Positions 10,514 through 18,952 of a DNA stretch of 18,952 nucleotides are shown piece after piece. Under the pieces are notes generated by a model, which made no database searches, had not been told where the DNA came from, and was given only the letters and a program-made list of their open reading frames with translations. The stretch is taken from the NCBI GenBank assembly GCA_009733775.1, contig WOGZ01000492.1, positions 1-18,952 on the forward strand, read 5' to 3'. This stretch comes from Alectoria sarmentosa. Taxonomy: Eukaryota; Ascomycota; Lecanoromycetes; Lecanorales; Parmeliaceae. How positions within the stretch are numbered: position 1 is the stretch's first letter; each line of letters starts with the position of its first letter. A program made the translations under genes and the position numbers.

Positions 10514-12394
10514 TTACTTCGGTAGTGGAGACCAAGCCACGTCGGCCTCTGGACCGAAGAAATAGTCCACCTCTTCCTCGCTCCGCTGACTATATTTCGA
10601 GACATAGTCACATGCCCTCTCTTCAACTTCCACGATTCCAGACCTTTCTGGAGTCTGCTCCTTGCTATCCAGCAGAATCGCTATCCAGGCTCCTGACCTC
10701 CACATCCAAGTCTTATACTCATTGCGTACGAGCCATATTAGCATGGTCATGCGAACTAGCAAGCCATACTCCCGCTTTCCCTCCTCCTTGTCGTTTGCTT
10801 CCTTGGCTACTGCCCTTTCCTTGTACCACGCCATGGCTTCATAAGTCGACTTGGAGCAGAGCCAGGAACCCCCAGTGAGGGCTAAGGCGACAACGGCCGT
10901 CGTAAAGAAGACCCAAAGATTCTGTCCGTTTTGGTTCAGTTGTTGGATATTCATACCAAATATGGAAGTTGCAAGATTCAGAGGTACGTATATAAAAGCG
11001 AGTACTGTGACTAAGACGTTGTTAACACCTTGAAGCACTTGGATACGTATTGTACTAACAGATTTTTACTACAGAATGTTAGTTTGGGTCGCTAAAGACT
11101 TCGTTTGAAACTCACCACTTTTTGATTCACGAATTTGAATATTTGATGATTCAATGGATCTCCGCGACTCCTCTAATGACAGATTCCCAACTTGAAGTTG
11201 CATATAATCTCGGACCTCAATCTCTAAGCGACGGGCTTCGTCAATGAGGCTCTTCCAATCTTCCCTGATGCTCACGTACGAAGGCTCCTTGGACCAGTCC
11301 GAGTCGACCTCGTAGCTTAGATACCTGAATGTTTGGCTCACATAGTCCTCAGCTTCTTCTAAAGTCCGTCGTAGCTCTAGACGCTGTCTGTCTAAATCGT
11401 TGTTCCGTACGGAATATAATTGAAAATCATCCGATTCATTTTCTATGATGAAATAGTAGTTTGATTTCACCTCGTTGAGTATTCTTCTCATCCGGTAAGC
11501 TTCGGCATCGAGCAAAGGTAACGTAGCCGCTAGAAGTAGGAAAGCTTGGGTTGGAGCTCTCGTTGGAGTAGCAAATCGACGTTGCACGATGAAGTCCTCA
11601 ACAATTTTGGCATATATCTGCCCTATTTGTTTCAGACCATCGCCCTCCGTTACTACAACAGCATTACTTTCTCCAAGAGCCGATCTCTTTATTCGTGGTA
11701 TTCCTTTGTCGCCTCCTGCTAGGAACACTTCTTCCAACGGTATTCCATCACTAGGCAAGTGGTCGTTAATTGCTACTAGCAGAACAGGGACCGCATTCAC
11801 ATCCTCCGGCATGAAGTTTTGTGATATAATAGCAGCGATACCATTTCCTACTGTATCCTTGATCTGAGAAGCTTGAAATCCATTGGGAGCTCGGGGCCGT
11901 TCGTAATCCTCTACAGAGTTAAGATCACGTAGAACCTGGGGATCTAATTTTAATCCCAAGACCAACGCGTCTGCCATTTCTTGGTTGAACGAGTGGCGAG
12001 GCAAAAGCCAAAGCACGAGTTGCAAACAAACATTGCTTGGGGGCTCACGCAACGCTTGAATAAGCTCAGTTCCCGAGTGGCAATAGCGACGGAGACTTAG
12101 ATCAATTGGGAGATCCTCCTGCTTCGATAGGTCGTAGATGACAATTCCATCGGCACAAAAAGCATTTTGAGAGGTCCGCGGATCTTCCGGCCATTTTCGA
12201 TATTGCTCCAGTAGATCTTCGAAATCAGGGCGAACATCTTTGTAAAAGTCCAGATATTCCGCGAAGGTCGCAAAACCAGTCTCAGCTTCAATCTCTTTCC
12301 AGACTTGTGCATCTAGGTCGGATGGTGGCTTGCTGGCAGGTTCGGGCTCTGCCGTCTCGGTGTGGTCCGTGGGAGGCAAAGACTCCATCTCCAT
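10514..12394 (-). CDS. CorA-like magnesium transporter family membrane protein
   Basis: Fungal CorA-superfamily protein, expected to sit in a membrane and form a pentameric divalent-cation channel; transport is inferred from family only. Proposed exons in coding order are 12394-11116, 11068-11060 (9 nt) and 11010-10514, giving 594 residues. Introns are 47 nt (GTGAGT, branch ACTAAC, CTGTAG) and 49 nt (GTTAGT...CTTAG). The long soluble N-terminal region contains VCLQLVLWLLP and PVLLVAINDH, followed by helices ending SLEESRRSIESSNIQIRESKS. Spliced, this continues VKIFTVLAFIYVPLNLATS (TM1, about 430-446), the signature GMN at 448-450, then TM2 LWVFFTTAVVALALTGGSW (about 461-481). A basic and acidic tail of about 110 residues follows. 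Without the micro-exon, TM1 cannot be joined in frame by good splice sites. The start is the first ATG; a second Met is at residue 3. The frame is otherwise clean. Confidence 0.87.
11060..11068 (-). other. Predicted 9-nt micro-exon in the CorA-like gene
   Basis: Read on the minus strand, TAAAAATCT lies between an AG acceptor with a good branch site (ACTAAC, CTGTAG) and a GTTAGT donor. It completes split codons on both sides to give V-K-I-F, turning ESKS and TVLAFIYVPLN into a continuous CorA-family TM1 approach. Direct joining of the long exon to the next acceptors gives a stop or a frame error. A single 119-nt intron skipping it (11115 to 11011) would also be in frame but would drop K-I-F and join ESKSV directly to TVLAF. 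Confidence 0.72.
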
Positions 12395-13209
12395 TCTTCA
12401 CGGGCTCAATTATGTTGACGCGTATTTACGATAGCTATAGAGGCCAAGTAAATGAATATTTCCAAGGTGCGTGAGCGTGATTTTGATGAACAGAGCGGGG
12501 CTGCTGAAAAGAACAGCTGGCTTGTCAAACAATGCTGCGGTGGGGATCGACGATGCAGGGTGACGCAATACCACGTCCCTGTATAATGTACGCAGCCTTC
12601 TTGGACCATGTTGACTTACAATCCAGCAAGAAAAAGTAGGCCTTGACGTACACATATCATTGCTACACGCACTATCCCCAACAGTGCACCCTTCAAATCT
12701 GTTCTAAGGTACCCAAGTATCTCGCGATCGGGCAAATAGTTACTCCAGCCGCCGGATTTTGACCATTGGTCTCGCCGTCGGTCATGTGCAACAGCCACTG
12801 GATTCGGGTGAACTTAGCGGTATGGACTCTAGCATATACAGACCGGCCAGTGCCCACATGCATGTTCTCTTCCTCATGTTCTTTAAGCGTACAGAAATCT
12901 GCACCGACAGCCCTGAACAACGCTAGTGAGGCGCTAAACCTACCTTCCTTCGGACGTCGAGCCTGCAGCAGCGGCGGTCCCTAGATATTTTCCTAAGAGC
13001 GCACATATTGGACACTACGGACGTCTACTAGGGGCTGATATGGATAATAGGCCCCAGATTGAGCTCAAATCAGGCGCAATTCCGAAGTACTTCTAAGCCC
13101 CTTGTCCCGGCAACCCTTCAGACGGGGACGTTGTCCGACATCTTGGCGTCCAGAGCTCAAGGTGCAGAACTCTGCTGATGGTCAAGACAGTGGTCATTCG
13201 TTGCAATAG
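12395..13209. other. Intergenic, no supported gene
   Basis: About 800 bp upstream of the CorA-like gene. The longest reverse frame (12693-12920) has no ATG at its start and no family resemblance. This stretch probably includes the CorA-like promoter and 5' untranslated region on the minus strand. No clear TATA or other motif was identified. Confidence 0.45.
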
Positions 13210-14124
13210 CGATATCGACCCCGAGCTTTTGCGCTGCACAGCCTCTGCTCCTCCTCCTCTGTCCTCGCAACAATTTGGGAATCAGCATTCGGCCTCCGAA
13301 ACCACCTTTCCCAACTCCAAAATCAGTATGCCAACTTTAACTTCATTGCAAACTCCAAACCTCATCCTCCTGCTCTTCTTGTTTTATTCTTGCTGTGGGC
13401 GGCAGCATCTTCGCATTTCCAAACAACAGCATCTCACTCACCCTTCAACATCTCCTCAAAACAACTTCCCCAAGCGACCAAGCGCCCCGAATGCTCCTAT
13501 GCCTGACGACCTTCGCCTACCGCACGCCCGACATGACCCCACGAGGACTACCAACCGCTACATAAGCGAGATGCAACGTCCCGCTCTCCAGCGACATCAT
13601 GGCTAGATAGACACGGCACGATCAAAAGGTTGACCGTAAGGGATTCTAGCACCTACCACTGCAAGGACCAAACGCTTGAATCGATACTTATCCCATCACT
13701 CCCACAGGCGCGGAACCATGCTTTACCAAGGGTCACGGCGGCGGCGCTCGCGGACGAAATAGGTTTGGGGTTTTTGTTTTCTATTTGAATTTTCGGTGCG
13801 TTGGGTTGGGACTAATATGCCTAGGGTGACGGGAGGATGGATTGAGGAGGGGTGGGCCTGTGAGTGAGGGAGGTGTGGCGGGCCAGAATAGGACGCAGGG
13901 GACCGTGGGGGTATATAGAAGGCGCTTATGTGAGATCTAGTCGTTTGAATTATCGTTGCTAAACCTGCCTAGCGTCTTCGGCAGATGTCCAATCTGATAC
14001 TCTGGTACAAACATTCGCGGCTTACAATGTTGTGGACGTATGGCCAATGTGGCACCAGCTAGCGAGACAAAATGAGCTACTCCGCAATGCTATGACCACT
14101 GCTCAAAAAATGGAGTCCAGCTAG
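13210..14124 (+). pseudogene. Decayed membrane or secreted protein gene
   Basis: Several coding-like segments lie on + in different frames. The first, 13210-13506, is open for 98 codons and includes VLATIWESAFGLRNHLSQLQ, a hydrophobic span PALLVLFLLWAAASSHF and SPFNISS (a glycosylation-type site), but has no Met. The next frame gives LTTFAYRTPDMTPRGLPTA before a TAA at 13563. Further on, STYHCKDQT and IDTYPITPTGAEPCFTKGHG appear in two other frames. A final frame, 13981-14124, reads NVVDVWPMWHQLARQNELL and ends in TAG. A hydrophobic anchor followed by a Cys-containing part would suit a fungal extracellular or membrane protein. I do not recognise the family, and some breaks could be introns. 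The reverse strand is also partly open here, which lowers certainty. Confidence 0.42.
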
Positions 14125-14145
14125 ATGTGGCCACAAAAGGAGAAA

Positions 14146-15373
14146 TCAGGCCAACGAGTCTTCCAGATCACCAGAAGTAGCATTGTCCGGAACCACCAAC
14201 AGGGTATTACTGCCCTGCACGGCGTCCATCGAAGCCTCAAAAGAGGTCTCAGACACCCTTCCAGACTCAGTTACTTCAGAAGAAGCATTGAAAGCCTCCA
14301 AACCCAACGAAGAGACTGATGTGGAAACATTGGCAGCATTTGCAGCAAATTGACTCGGATCAGGATTCTCGTCGGAGATCTGGATGAAGATGTTCTTCCG
14401 GAGGCCTGAAACCCTCTTCTTAGTTCCTTCTGTTCAGAACATAGACTTTCACGGAGTGCTCACCCAGACCGAAGGCCTTGCCACCCTTACCACGAGCCCG
14501 AACGCACATAACAGACAATGCAGACATGGCTTCCCAAATCTCATACCACTCCGCACTCGTCGATTTTCCGGTAATCTCGACCGAAGCCTGGCACCTTGCA
14601 TCGACTATTCAACGAGGGAATGACAACGAAATCAGTGCCACAATCACGCAAGCGAAGACCAGAGGTATATAACAGAACGGATCCTACTTACTAGCTTTGA
14701 AAAAAAGTGGCAAGTTCACCTCAACCCGCGGATCTTGGCTCTTGTCCCCAAATACCTTTCGCGCCTTCGTCGCTAACATGTCTGCAACAATAGCAAGGCA
14801 GGATTCCCACGGCGGGCCTGGGGTTGCAGTTCCATCGCAGCGTACCCGGGGTGCGTAATCCGCCATGACGATGTTGAGGTGGTTGTCGCCGCCCACGTCC
14901 GCAGCAATACCCCCGACCCCCCTCTCGACCACACATCTCTGATACAGCGCATAAGCCGCCTGCCCAATCTGCGTCGAGCTCACATGTCCGGTGACCGCCC
15001 CGCGCAGCAGCAGCGGCTGTACGAAGCAAAGGCCATCATTGCTTAGGATACGCCATGGTAACGGTAGGTCGTTTGGGCGGCCGGTATGGCGTTCCGAAAA
15101 TGTGGTTTGATCGTCGGATTTTGCAATGTAGCCGAATACACCGCGGCAGCTGTTGGGGCTGAGGTTGCGGCCGTAGTGGGTGCCGTCGCATTGGATGCGG
15201 AGGACGTTGGAGGGTGGGGTGGTCGCGGCGGTGATGTTGCTGGGGAGGAGGGGGGGTGAGAGGGTTTGTAGAGCTAGCAGGGTGTTATTTGGCTGTTGTG
15301 AGGGTGGTAAGAAGATAGCGGCGGAGACGAGGGATGCGAAGAGGGAGGTGCCGATAAGAATGGCTAGAGACAT
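14146..15373 (-). CDS. Secreted eight-cysteine protein with low-complexity tail
   Basis: Predicted extracellular protein of unknown function, 360 residues before processing. Proposed exons in coding order are 15373-14692, 14604-14464 and 14405-14146. Introns are 87 nt (GTAAGT...AATAG) and 58 nt (GTGAGC, ACTAAG, TTTCAG). Both keep the frame, which would otherwise stop at once. Residues 1-18 form a signal peptide ending VSA. Cysteines fall at 62, 76, 116, 147, 179, 192, 232 and 261, and the CDG motif occurs twice (62-64 and 179-181). GGIAADVGGDNHLNIVM lies near 154-170. Possible N-glycosylation sites include N29 and N46. From about residue 276 a Ser/Glu/Ala-rich tail of some 85 residues has no cysteine. 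The layout resembles uncharacterised secreted proteins of ascomycetes; I cannot name a family. A secreted gene 3 kb from a RIP-mutated block is the setting in which plant-pathogen effectors are often found, but pathogenicity is not shown. The 3' end lies 22 bp from the opposing pseudogene. Confidence 0.82.
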
Positions 15374-15473
15374 GACGACTGCAAAATTGATGTGGATGAT
15401 AAGATCAACAGTCGTTCAGCTACTCGCGTTGCGAAAGTAAAAAGCTCAAGCTTCGCCTATACGGCTATGGTAC

Positions 15474-15983
15474 TTATTCAAGCGCCATATCGCAGATACG
15501 CGGGATCTGTTTGGATAGGCAGTCGTCGAGGCGCTTGGAGCGTTGTAGTTCCTGCAGGGTGCAAACATCAACTAGCATGACGATAAATAGATAGTCGTTT
15601 GTGAGCTGGCTGACACACATATATGCCCATGGAGTCATTTCAGTGTTTACTCTGAGAACGCTAACGCCGGGCGCAATACTATTGTACAGAATAAATCCTA
15701 GCGCAGAACAACAAGCAAAAGACACTGTCAACGCAAGGCTAAAGAATTCTCTGTTGGCACAACCAGGTATCTGAGGCGCTTTATCAGGCTGTGAAACTGC
15801 TGGCACTAGGTAGAGTACTGGCGAGGACGATGGATGCTGGAAGATGTAGGTCGATGCCTTTCCCGTTAGGGAGTAAGTGCAAAGTATGAGGATTGCTGAT
15901 TGAGCTGAAAAACGCGGCGCAAGCAGTGTGCCGCGCTATGCTGTGCAGAGGAACCGAATATGCGAAGGCGTTGAAGTCATCAT
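15474..15983 (-). pseudogene. Possible membrane protein with one in-frame TAG
   Basis: From ATG 15983 (ATG ATG) the frame reads MMTSTPSHIRFLCTA, then TAG, then runs open for about 150 codons to TAA at 15474. A CAG-to-TAG change would explain the break. Hydrophobic spans are SAILILCTYSL and FSLALTVSFACCSALGFILY; the end is hydrophilic (LQELQRSKRLDDCLSKQIP). No family is recognised. The frame could also be a chance ORF, or an exon whose start lies after an intron acceptor near 15940. Confidence 0.3.
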
Positions 15984-16014
15984 AACCAACGCAGTGTTTT
16001 ATCGAGATCGTTCC

Positions 16015-17172
16015 TCAAATCCCAACAACATTCGGCGCACAAGCCGGACCGGCTGGGTTCCCACTCGGTCCATTGTCCTCATTGCCGCCCGCCATGCAGG
16101 TGATATTCGAGAAACTCCCAATCGGCTGAGTCATATCGTAGTTCGTGTGCGCGATCTTATAGTCATTGCAAATCGTAGCATTGTTGCTCATGCCTTCGAT
16201 CAGGTAGATGGATTGCTGGCGGCACCAACGGATAGGCCAATGACCATAGTAGCTTGCGGCCACAAAGATTGTTTCGCCTTAGGGCGTTCCGTGAGCGTCA
16301 GTCATGGGACCGTTTGGCACCAGTCACCGTAGTTTTGGCATTGGTGCAGCTGGCTGTGATATCTGCGCCGCTGGATGCTACTTCACTGGATGAGGATTTG
16401 GTCCATTTGGTGATGGTGATGCTGCCGCAGGAGCTGCAGATTTTGAACACTTATGGTTTAAAAGTAAAAAAGAGGAATGCGTCACTCATGTGACATGGTA
16501 TGGAATGAATGTCCAGTGACCGCACTTTTACTGGCTCAAAGGTGGATTCTTGGAGTCGATTGCAGGCGCCTGAGCATAAGAGATGGCATATTCCCACATT
16601 ACTCCCGCATTGAACGTGGCAGTAAGATCTCCCAGAGGGAGCCCAGAAGAACGTTCTCTGCCCTCTAGATTCCTCTTCGTTCCAGAGTAGTGCCAACTTT
16701 GGAAGTCTGCGAGTTGGTAACAGTCGAGGTCGATGTGCTTGCAATCGAGCAGACTTGGTCATCATTCTGGTAGAAAGAGCGGTTGAATGGTGTTCCGACA
16801 CTGTAGCACCATTCGACGCTTACTTGGCAGTACGCTCTGCACTGGGAGGAATGTTGGCGGGACATCTATCAGAGGGCGTACGGAATGACGTACTGAGTTA
16901 TCGGATGTGAGCGGACCACAGTCTCCTTGTGCGTCCATTGTGTACTTGGGGGTGCATTTTTTCGATTACGATCCTTTACATCAGCATGTCTTTCGTAGAA
17001 TAATCTATGCTTACTGGGCCTGCCCTATAGTATTTGGAGCCGAGTTCTCTGGATCCAGGTAGGCATTGATACCCGGCTCACCCCAACTGGTTCCGAATTG
17101 TCTTTTCGTAAGCTGTGGGTTCGCTGCTCTGGCTGCTAGTGCATAGCTGAAGAACGGAATGAGATGACGCAT
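16015..17172 (-). pseudogene. Decayed secreted cysteine-rich protein gene
   Basis: ATG 17172 starts a signal peptide (MRHLIPFFSYALAARAA), then LTKR, a Kex2-type site, and QFGTSWGEPGINAYLDPENS up to a GTAAGC donor at 17014. Downstream coding pieces lie in order but in shifting frames: CGPLTSDNSVRHSVRPLIDV (about 16915-16850); CRAYCQVSVEWCYSVGTPF and STSTVTNSQT (ORF 16865-16665); DLTATFNAGVMWEYAISYAQ (about 16640-16575); CGHWTFIPYHVT (16524-16489), preceded in frame by TAA; SSCGSITITKWTKSSSSEV; then GETIFVAASYYGHWPIRW (16279-16226) running to the stop at 16015, preceded by TAA. The CG(H/Y)WTFIPY element recalls a fungal secreted family of unknown function (from memory, unverified). Some interruptions may be introns, but frame changes without splice signals and stops beside conserved blocks point to a dead gene. 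Confidence 0.58.
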
Positions 17173-18100
17173 GACTGAATGACGAGGAGCGTATACGGCG
17201 AATGAATATGAGTTCAGAAAGGCACCTCGATGGAGTATTGGATTTATGCTTATTTGGATGGATGAGTACTTATCGAAGCCTCTGAAAGAGGATTCAATCG
17301 ATATGTGCGGCGATAAGCACGCTTTATACACATTGACTCGTTGCGCCGAAATAGGCCGAGTCGTTGAATCCTCGTGGTTACCCCGATGCTCGTCAAGGCT
17401 GAGCGAGTAGGAATCCTGTACACGGATTTTTGCTGTAGAGTGTTTCAACACTTGTAACACATTGTAGTTGTGGGACGAAGGAGGCTGGTGAATTGTTGGG
17501 GGTCGAGCAGACCACCAGAGACTTGCATGGACCCCAAGTCGATCTGGGCTTTTGCAACTCAGCAACTATCTGATCAACAAGTGGAAGGTGTAGTTGTGCT
17601 ATGTATAATCGATGTTCGCACAGGTCCCATGTCCAGGAAGAAGACCGAGTTTGACCTGTTCACATTTGTCATGATATCTTGGCAGAAGTAAAAGAGCAGA
17701 TCGTTTTTTTCATGAAGCGTGTTTCCCATCATGATGCTACCGCAAAACACATAAGAAAATAAACGGCCGTGAAGACCCGGTAGCCGGAAAACCCTGGAAT
17801 TCGGGCACATGGCTGCACAGCCGCGCTAACGTACCCTACGACGATAGTCGTGGTGGTTCGACAGATGGGCTGGCTGTTCGGCTTCTTGCGTATGCAATAT
17901 CACCGAAGGAATATAATACTCACGCACATTGTACTAGACAAAGAAAAACAACGGCACTGGAGGATTGGAGAACCTGTCATGAAAACCACTCATAACTTAT
18001 ACTGAACAGAGACTTGATCCATGGTCTCAAGTGCAAAGTGTTGGAGAATGAGGCTATTCAGTAATGGTCTCATGTGTAGATAGTAGACTTGACTTATTGT
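17173..18100. other. Right edge of the island, no supported gene
   Basis: The reverse frame is open from 17565 into the secreted pseudogene, but its upstream part has no domain character and is probably promoter and leader. Beyond 17565 only short overlapping frames are seen. AT content rises from about 18060 onward. Confidence 0.5.
17322..17328 (-). promoter_or_regulatory. TATA-like box upstream of the secreted pseudogene
   Basis: On the minus strand TATAAAG lies 150 bp upstream of ATG 17172. The position would suit a core promoter with a moderate 5' leader. This is the only support, so the call is tentative. Confidence 0.3.
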
Positions 18101-18252
18101 TTTACTATATAGAAGTGTAGGCTGCTTATATTATATAACGTCTGTGACAAATACACGTTAATATATTATCATCTAAAGTAATGCTAACACATTGTTTTTA
18201 ACATATTGTTAATATTAAATAATAAATTATATGTAAATTTTCGATTAACTGA

Positions 18253-18346
18253 TTTCAACATTTTCACACAATTCGAATAATGAATTATATATATTATTCT
18301 TTCAACATTCTCACACAATTCACATTTAGAATTATAACTTTTAATT
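18253..18346 (+). repeat. Two-copy degenerate tandem repeat, 47-bp unit
   Basis: TTTCAACATTTTCACACAAT at 18253 recurs as TTTCAACATTCTCACACAAT at 18300. After a divergent spacer both copies reach AATTATA. The difference inside the conserved part is a single transition. It is a minor local duplication in the AT block. Confidence 0.65.
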
Positions 18347-18477
18347 ACTTTTTCTGAATTCAATTTAACGTATAAACGTCACAAATTTATCGTTTATAAG
18401 AGTTTTCGTGAATTCATTTATTATTATATTATTAATAAATACCCATTCGAATTTTACGACTTCGATTTCAATTTGAT

Positions 18478-18572
18478 TTCGTACGAAATGTTATTATATA
18501 TCGATATAAGTTAAGGTTTATGAATTAAATTTATGATATTTAGGGCAAATGAAGGCGGAACGAATTTAAGTA
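18478..18572 (-). repeat. Right copy of a diverged inverted repeat
   Basis: The reverse complement of this segment aligns with 4424-4525, sharing CTTAA(A/G)T(T/C)CGTT(C/T)CGCC and AATAAC(A/G)TTTCG, with mostly transition differences. It keeps more G+C than its surroundings, so it may be the less mutated copy and the better query for finding the parent element. Confidence 0.7.
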
Positions 18573-18952
18573 ACGTCGATCAAGCGAACTCTGCTTGCTT
18601 TTCTATGCGTATATAATCTATTTTTATTGTTATATAAAAAGCATTTACTTAATAACCTTATTTTTGATACATCTGATCGAATAACTCGATTGTTTTCTTG
18701 ATAAATCGTCTGAAATCATAATGAATAAACCGACTCTGTTAATGATTCGATTTAAGATTATATACAATTAATCATAAACGAAGATCTTCGATTATAAACA
18801 TAAGTCGATTTATTATAAAAATTAATTTTACGATTTATTAATCGTCATATTAAAGATTAAACGAATTAAATATTGAATGCGTCGAAAAAAAGTATATAAA
18901 TTATTCGAATCGGGCGAAATAAAAGATATGCGTGATATATAATAACGTTTAT

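Larger units (their letters stand above)
18101..18952. repeat. AT-rich block, RIP-like, right flank
   Basis: Composition returns to that of 1-5400: strong A/T excess and cytosines enriched in CpG. A less mutated core at 18540-18600 (AAATGAAGGCGGAACG, and CGATCAAGCGAACTC) stands out and overlaps the repeat shared with the left flank. No gene is seen. The block runs off the end of the window. Confidence 0.8.

Noticed and set aside
12693..12920. Reverse open frame of 75 residues
   Set aside because: Begins without ATG, has no recognisable domain and no good splice links to neighbours.
13343..13600. Reverse frame from ATG ATG 13600 with TAG and TGA, possible alternative pseudogene
   Set aside because: The forward strand explains the same DNA better, with an anchor and ordered blocks extending to 14124. 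Still an open alternative.
1..18952. tRNA genes, CRISPR arrays, telomere repeats, LTR or reverse-transcriptase remains
   Set aside because: T-loop-like strings (for example near 4041 and 17855) lack a matching acceptor stem; no regular spacer array, TTAGGG run or transposase/RT motif was found by eye.

Overview
The window reads as nuclear DNA of a filamentous ascomycete (Pezizomycotina). It has short spliceosomal introns (47-89 nt, GT...AG, some with a CTAAC branch site). Its protein families are typical of that group: a classical SDR, a CorA-like two-helix channel protein and secreted cysteine proteins. Two extremely AT-rich blocks show the signature of repeat-induced point mutation (RIP).

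Layout. Positions 1 to about 5400 are an AT-rich block with no credible gene; most remaining cytosines sit in CpG. From about 5400 to 18100 base composition is balanced and carries genes and gene remains. From about 18100 to the end the sequence is AT-rich again. The two AT blocks share an approximately 95 bp sequence in opposite orientation (about 4424-4525 and 18478-18572). The copies differ almost only by transitions, so both flanks probably contain RIP-mutated copies of one repeat family.

Gene island. Three genes look intact: a three-exon short-chain dehydrogenase/reductase on + (7731-8781); a CorA/Mg2+-transporter-like membrane protein on - (10514-12394), whose frame is best restored by a 9-nt micro-exon; and a three-exon secreted eight-cysteine protein on - (14146-15373). 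Between them lie decayed genes: a MPPED-type metallophosphoesterase on + (6393-7331); an unrecognised long protein on - (9033-10404) broken by two TGA codons; a membrane or secreted protein on + (13210-14124); a possible membrane protein on - (15474-15983); and a secreted cysteine protein on - (16015-17172). Many of their stops are what C-to-T or G-to-A change would make from CGA, CAA, CAG or TGG, which suggests mild RIP leaking from the flanking repeats into the island.

I see no operon-like or pathway logic among the genes, and no tRNA, rRNA, CRISPR or intact transposon. The most useful observations are the island architecture, the diverged inverted repeat, the micro-exon, the candidate effector-like secreted gene and the run of transition-type nonsense mutations. 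I did not find a convincing new multi-gene system.
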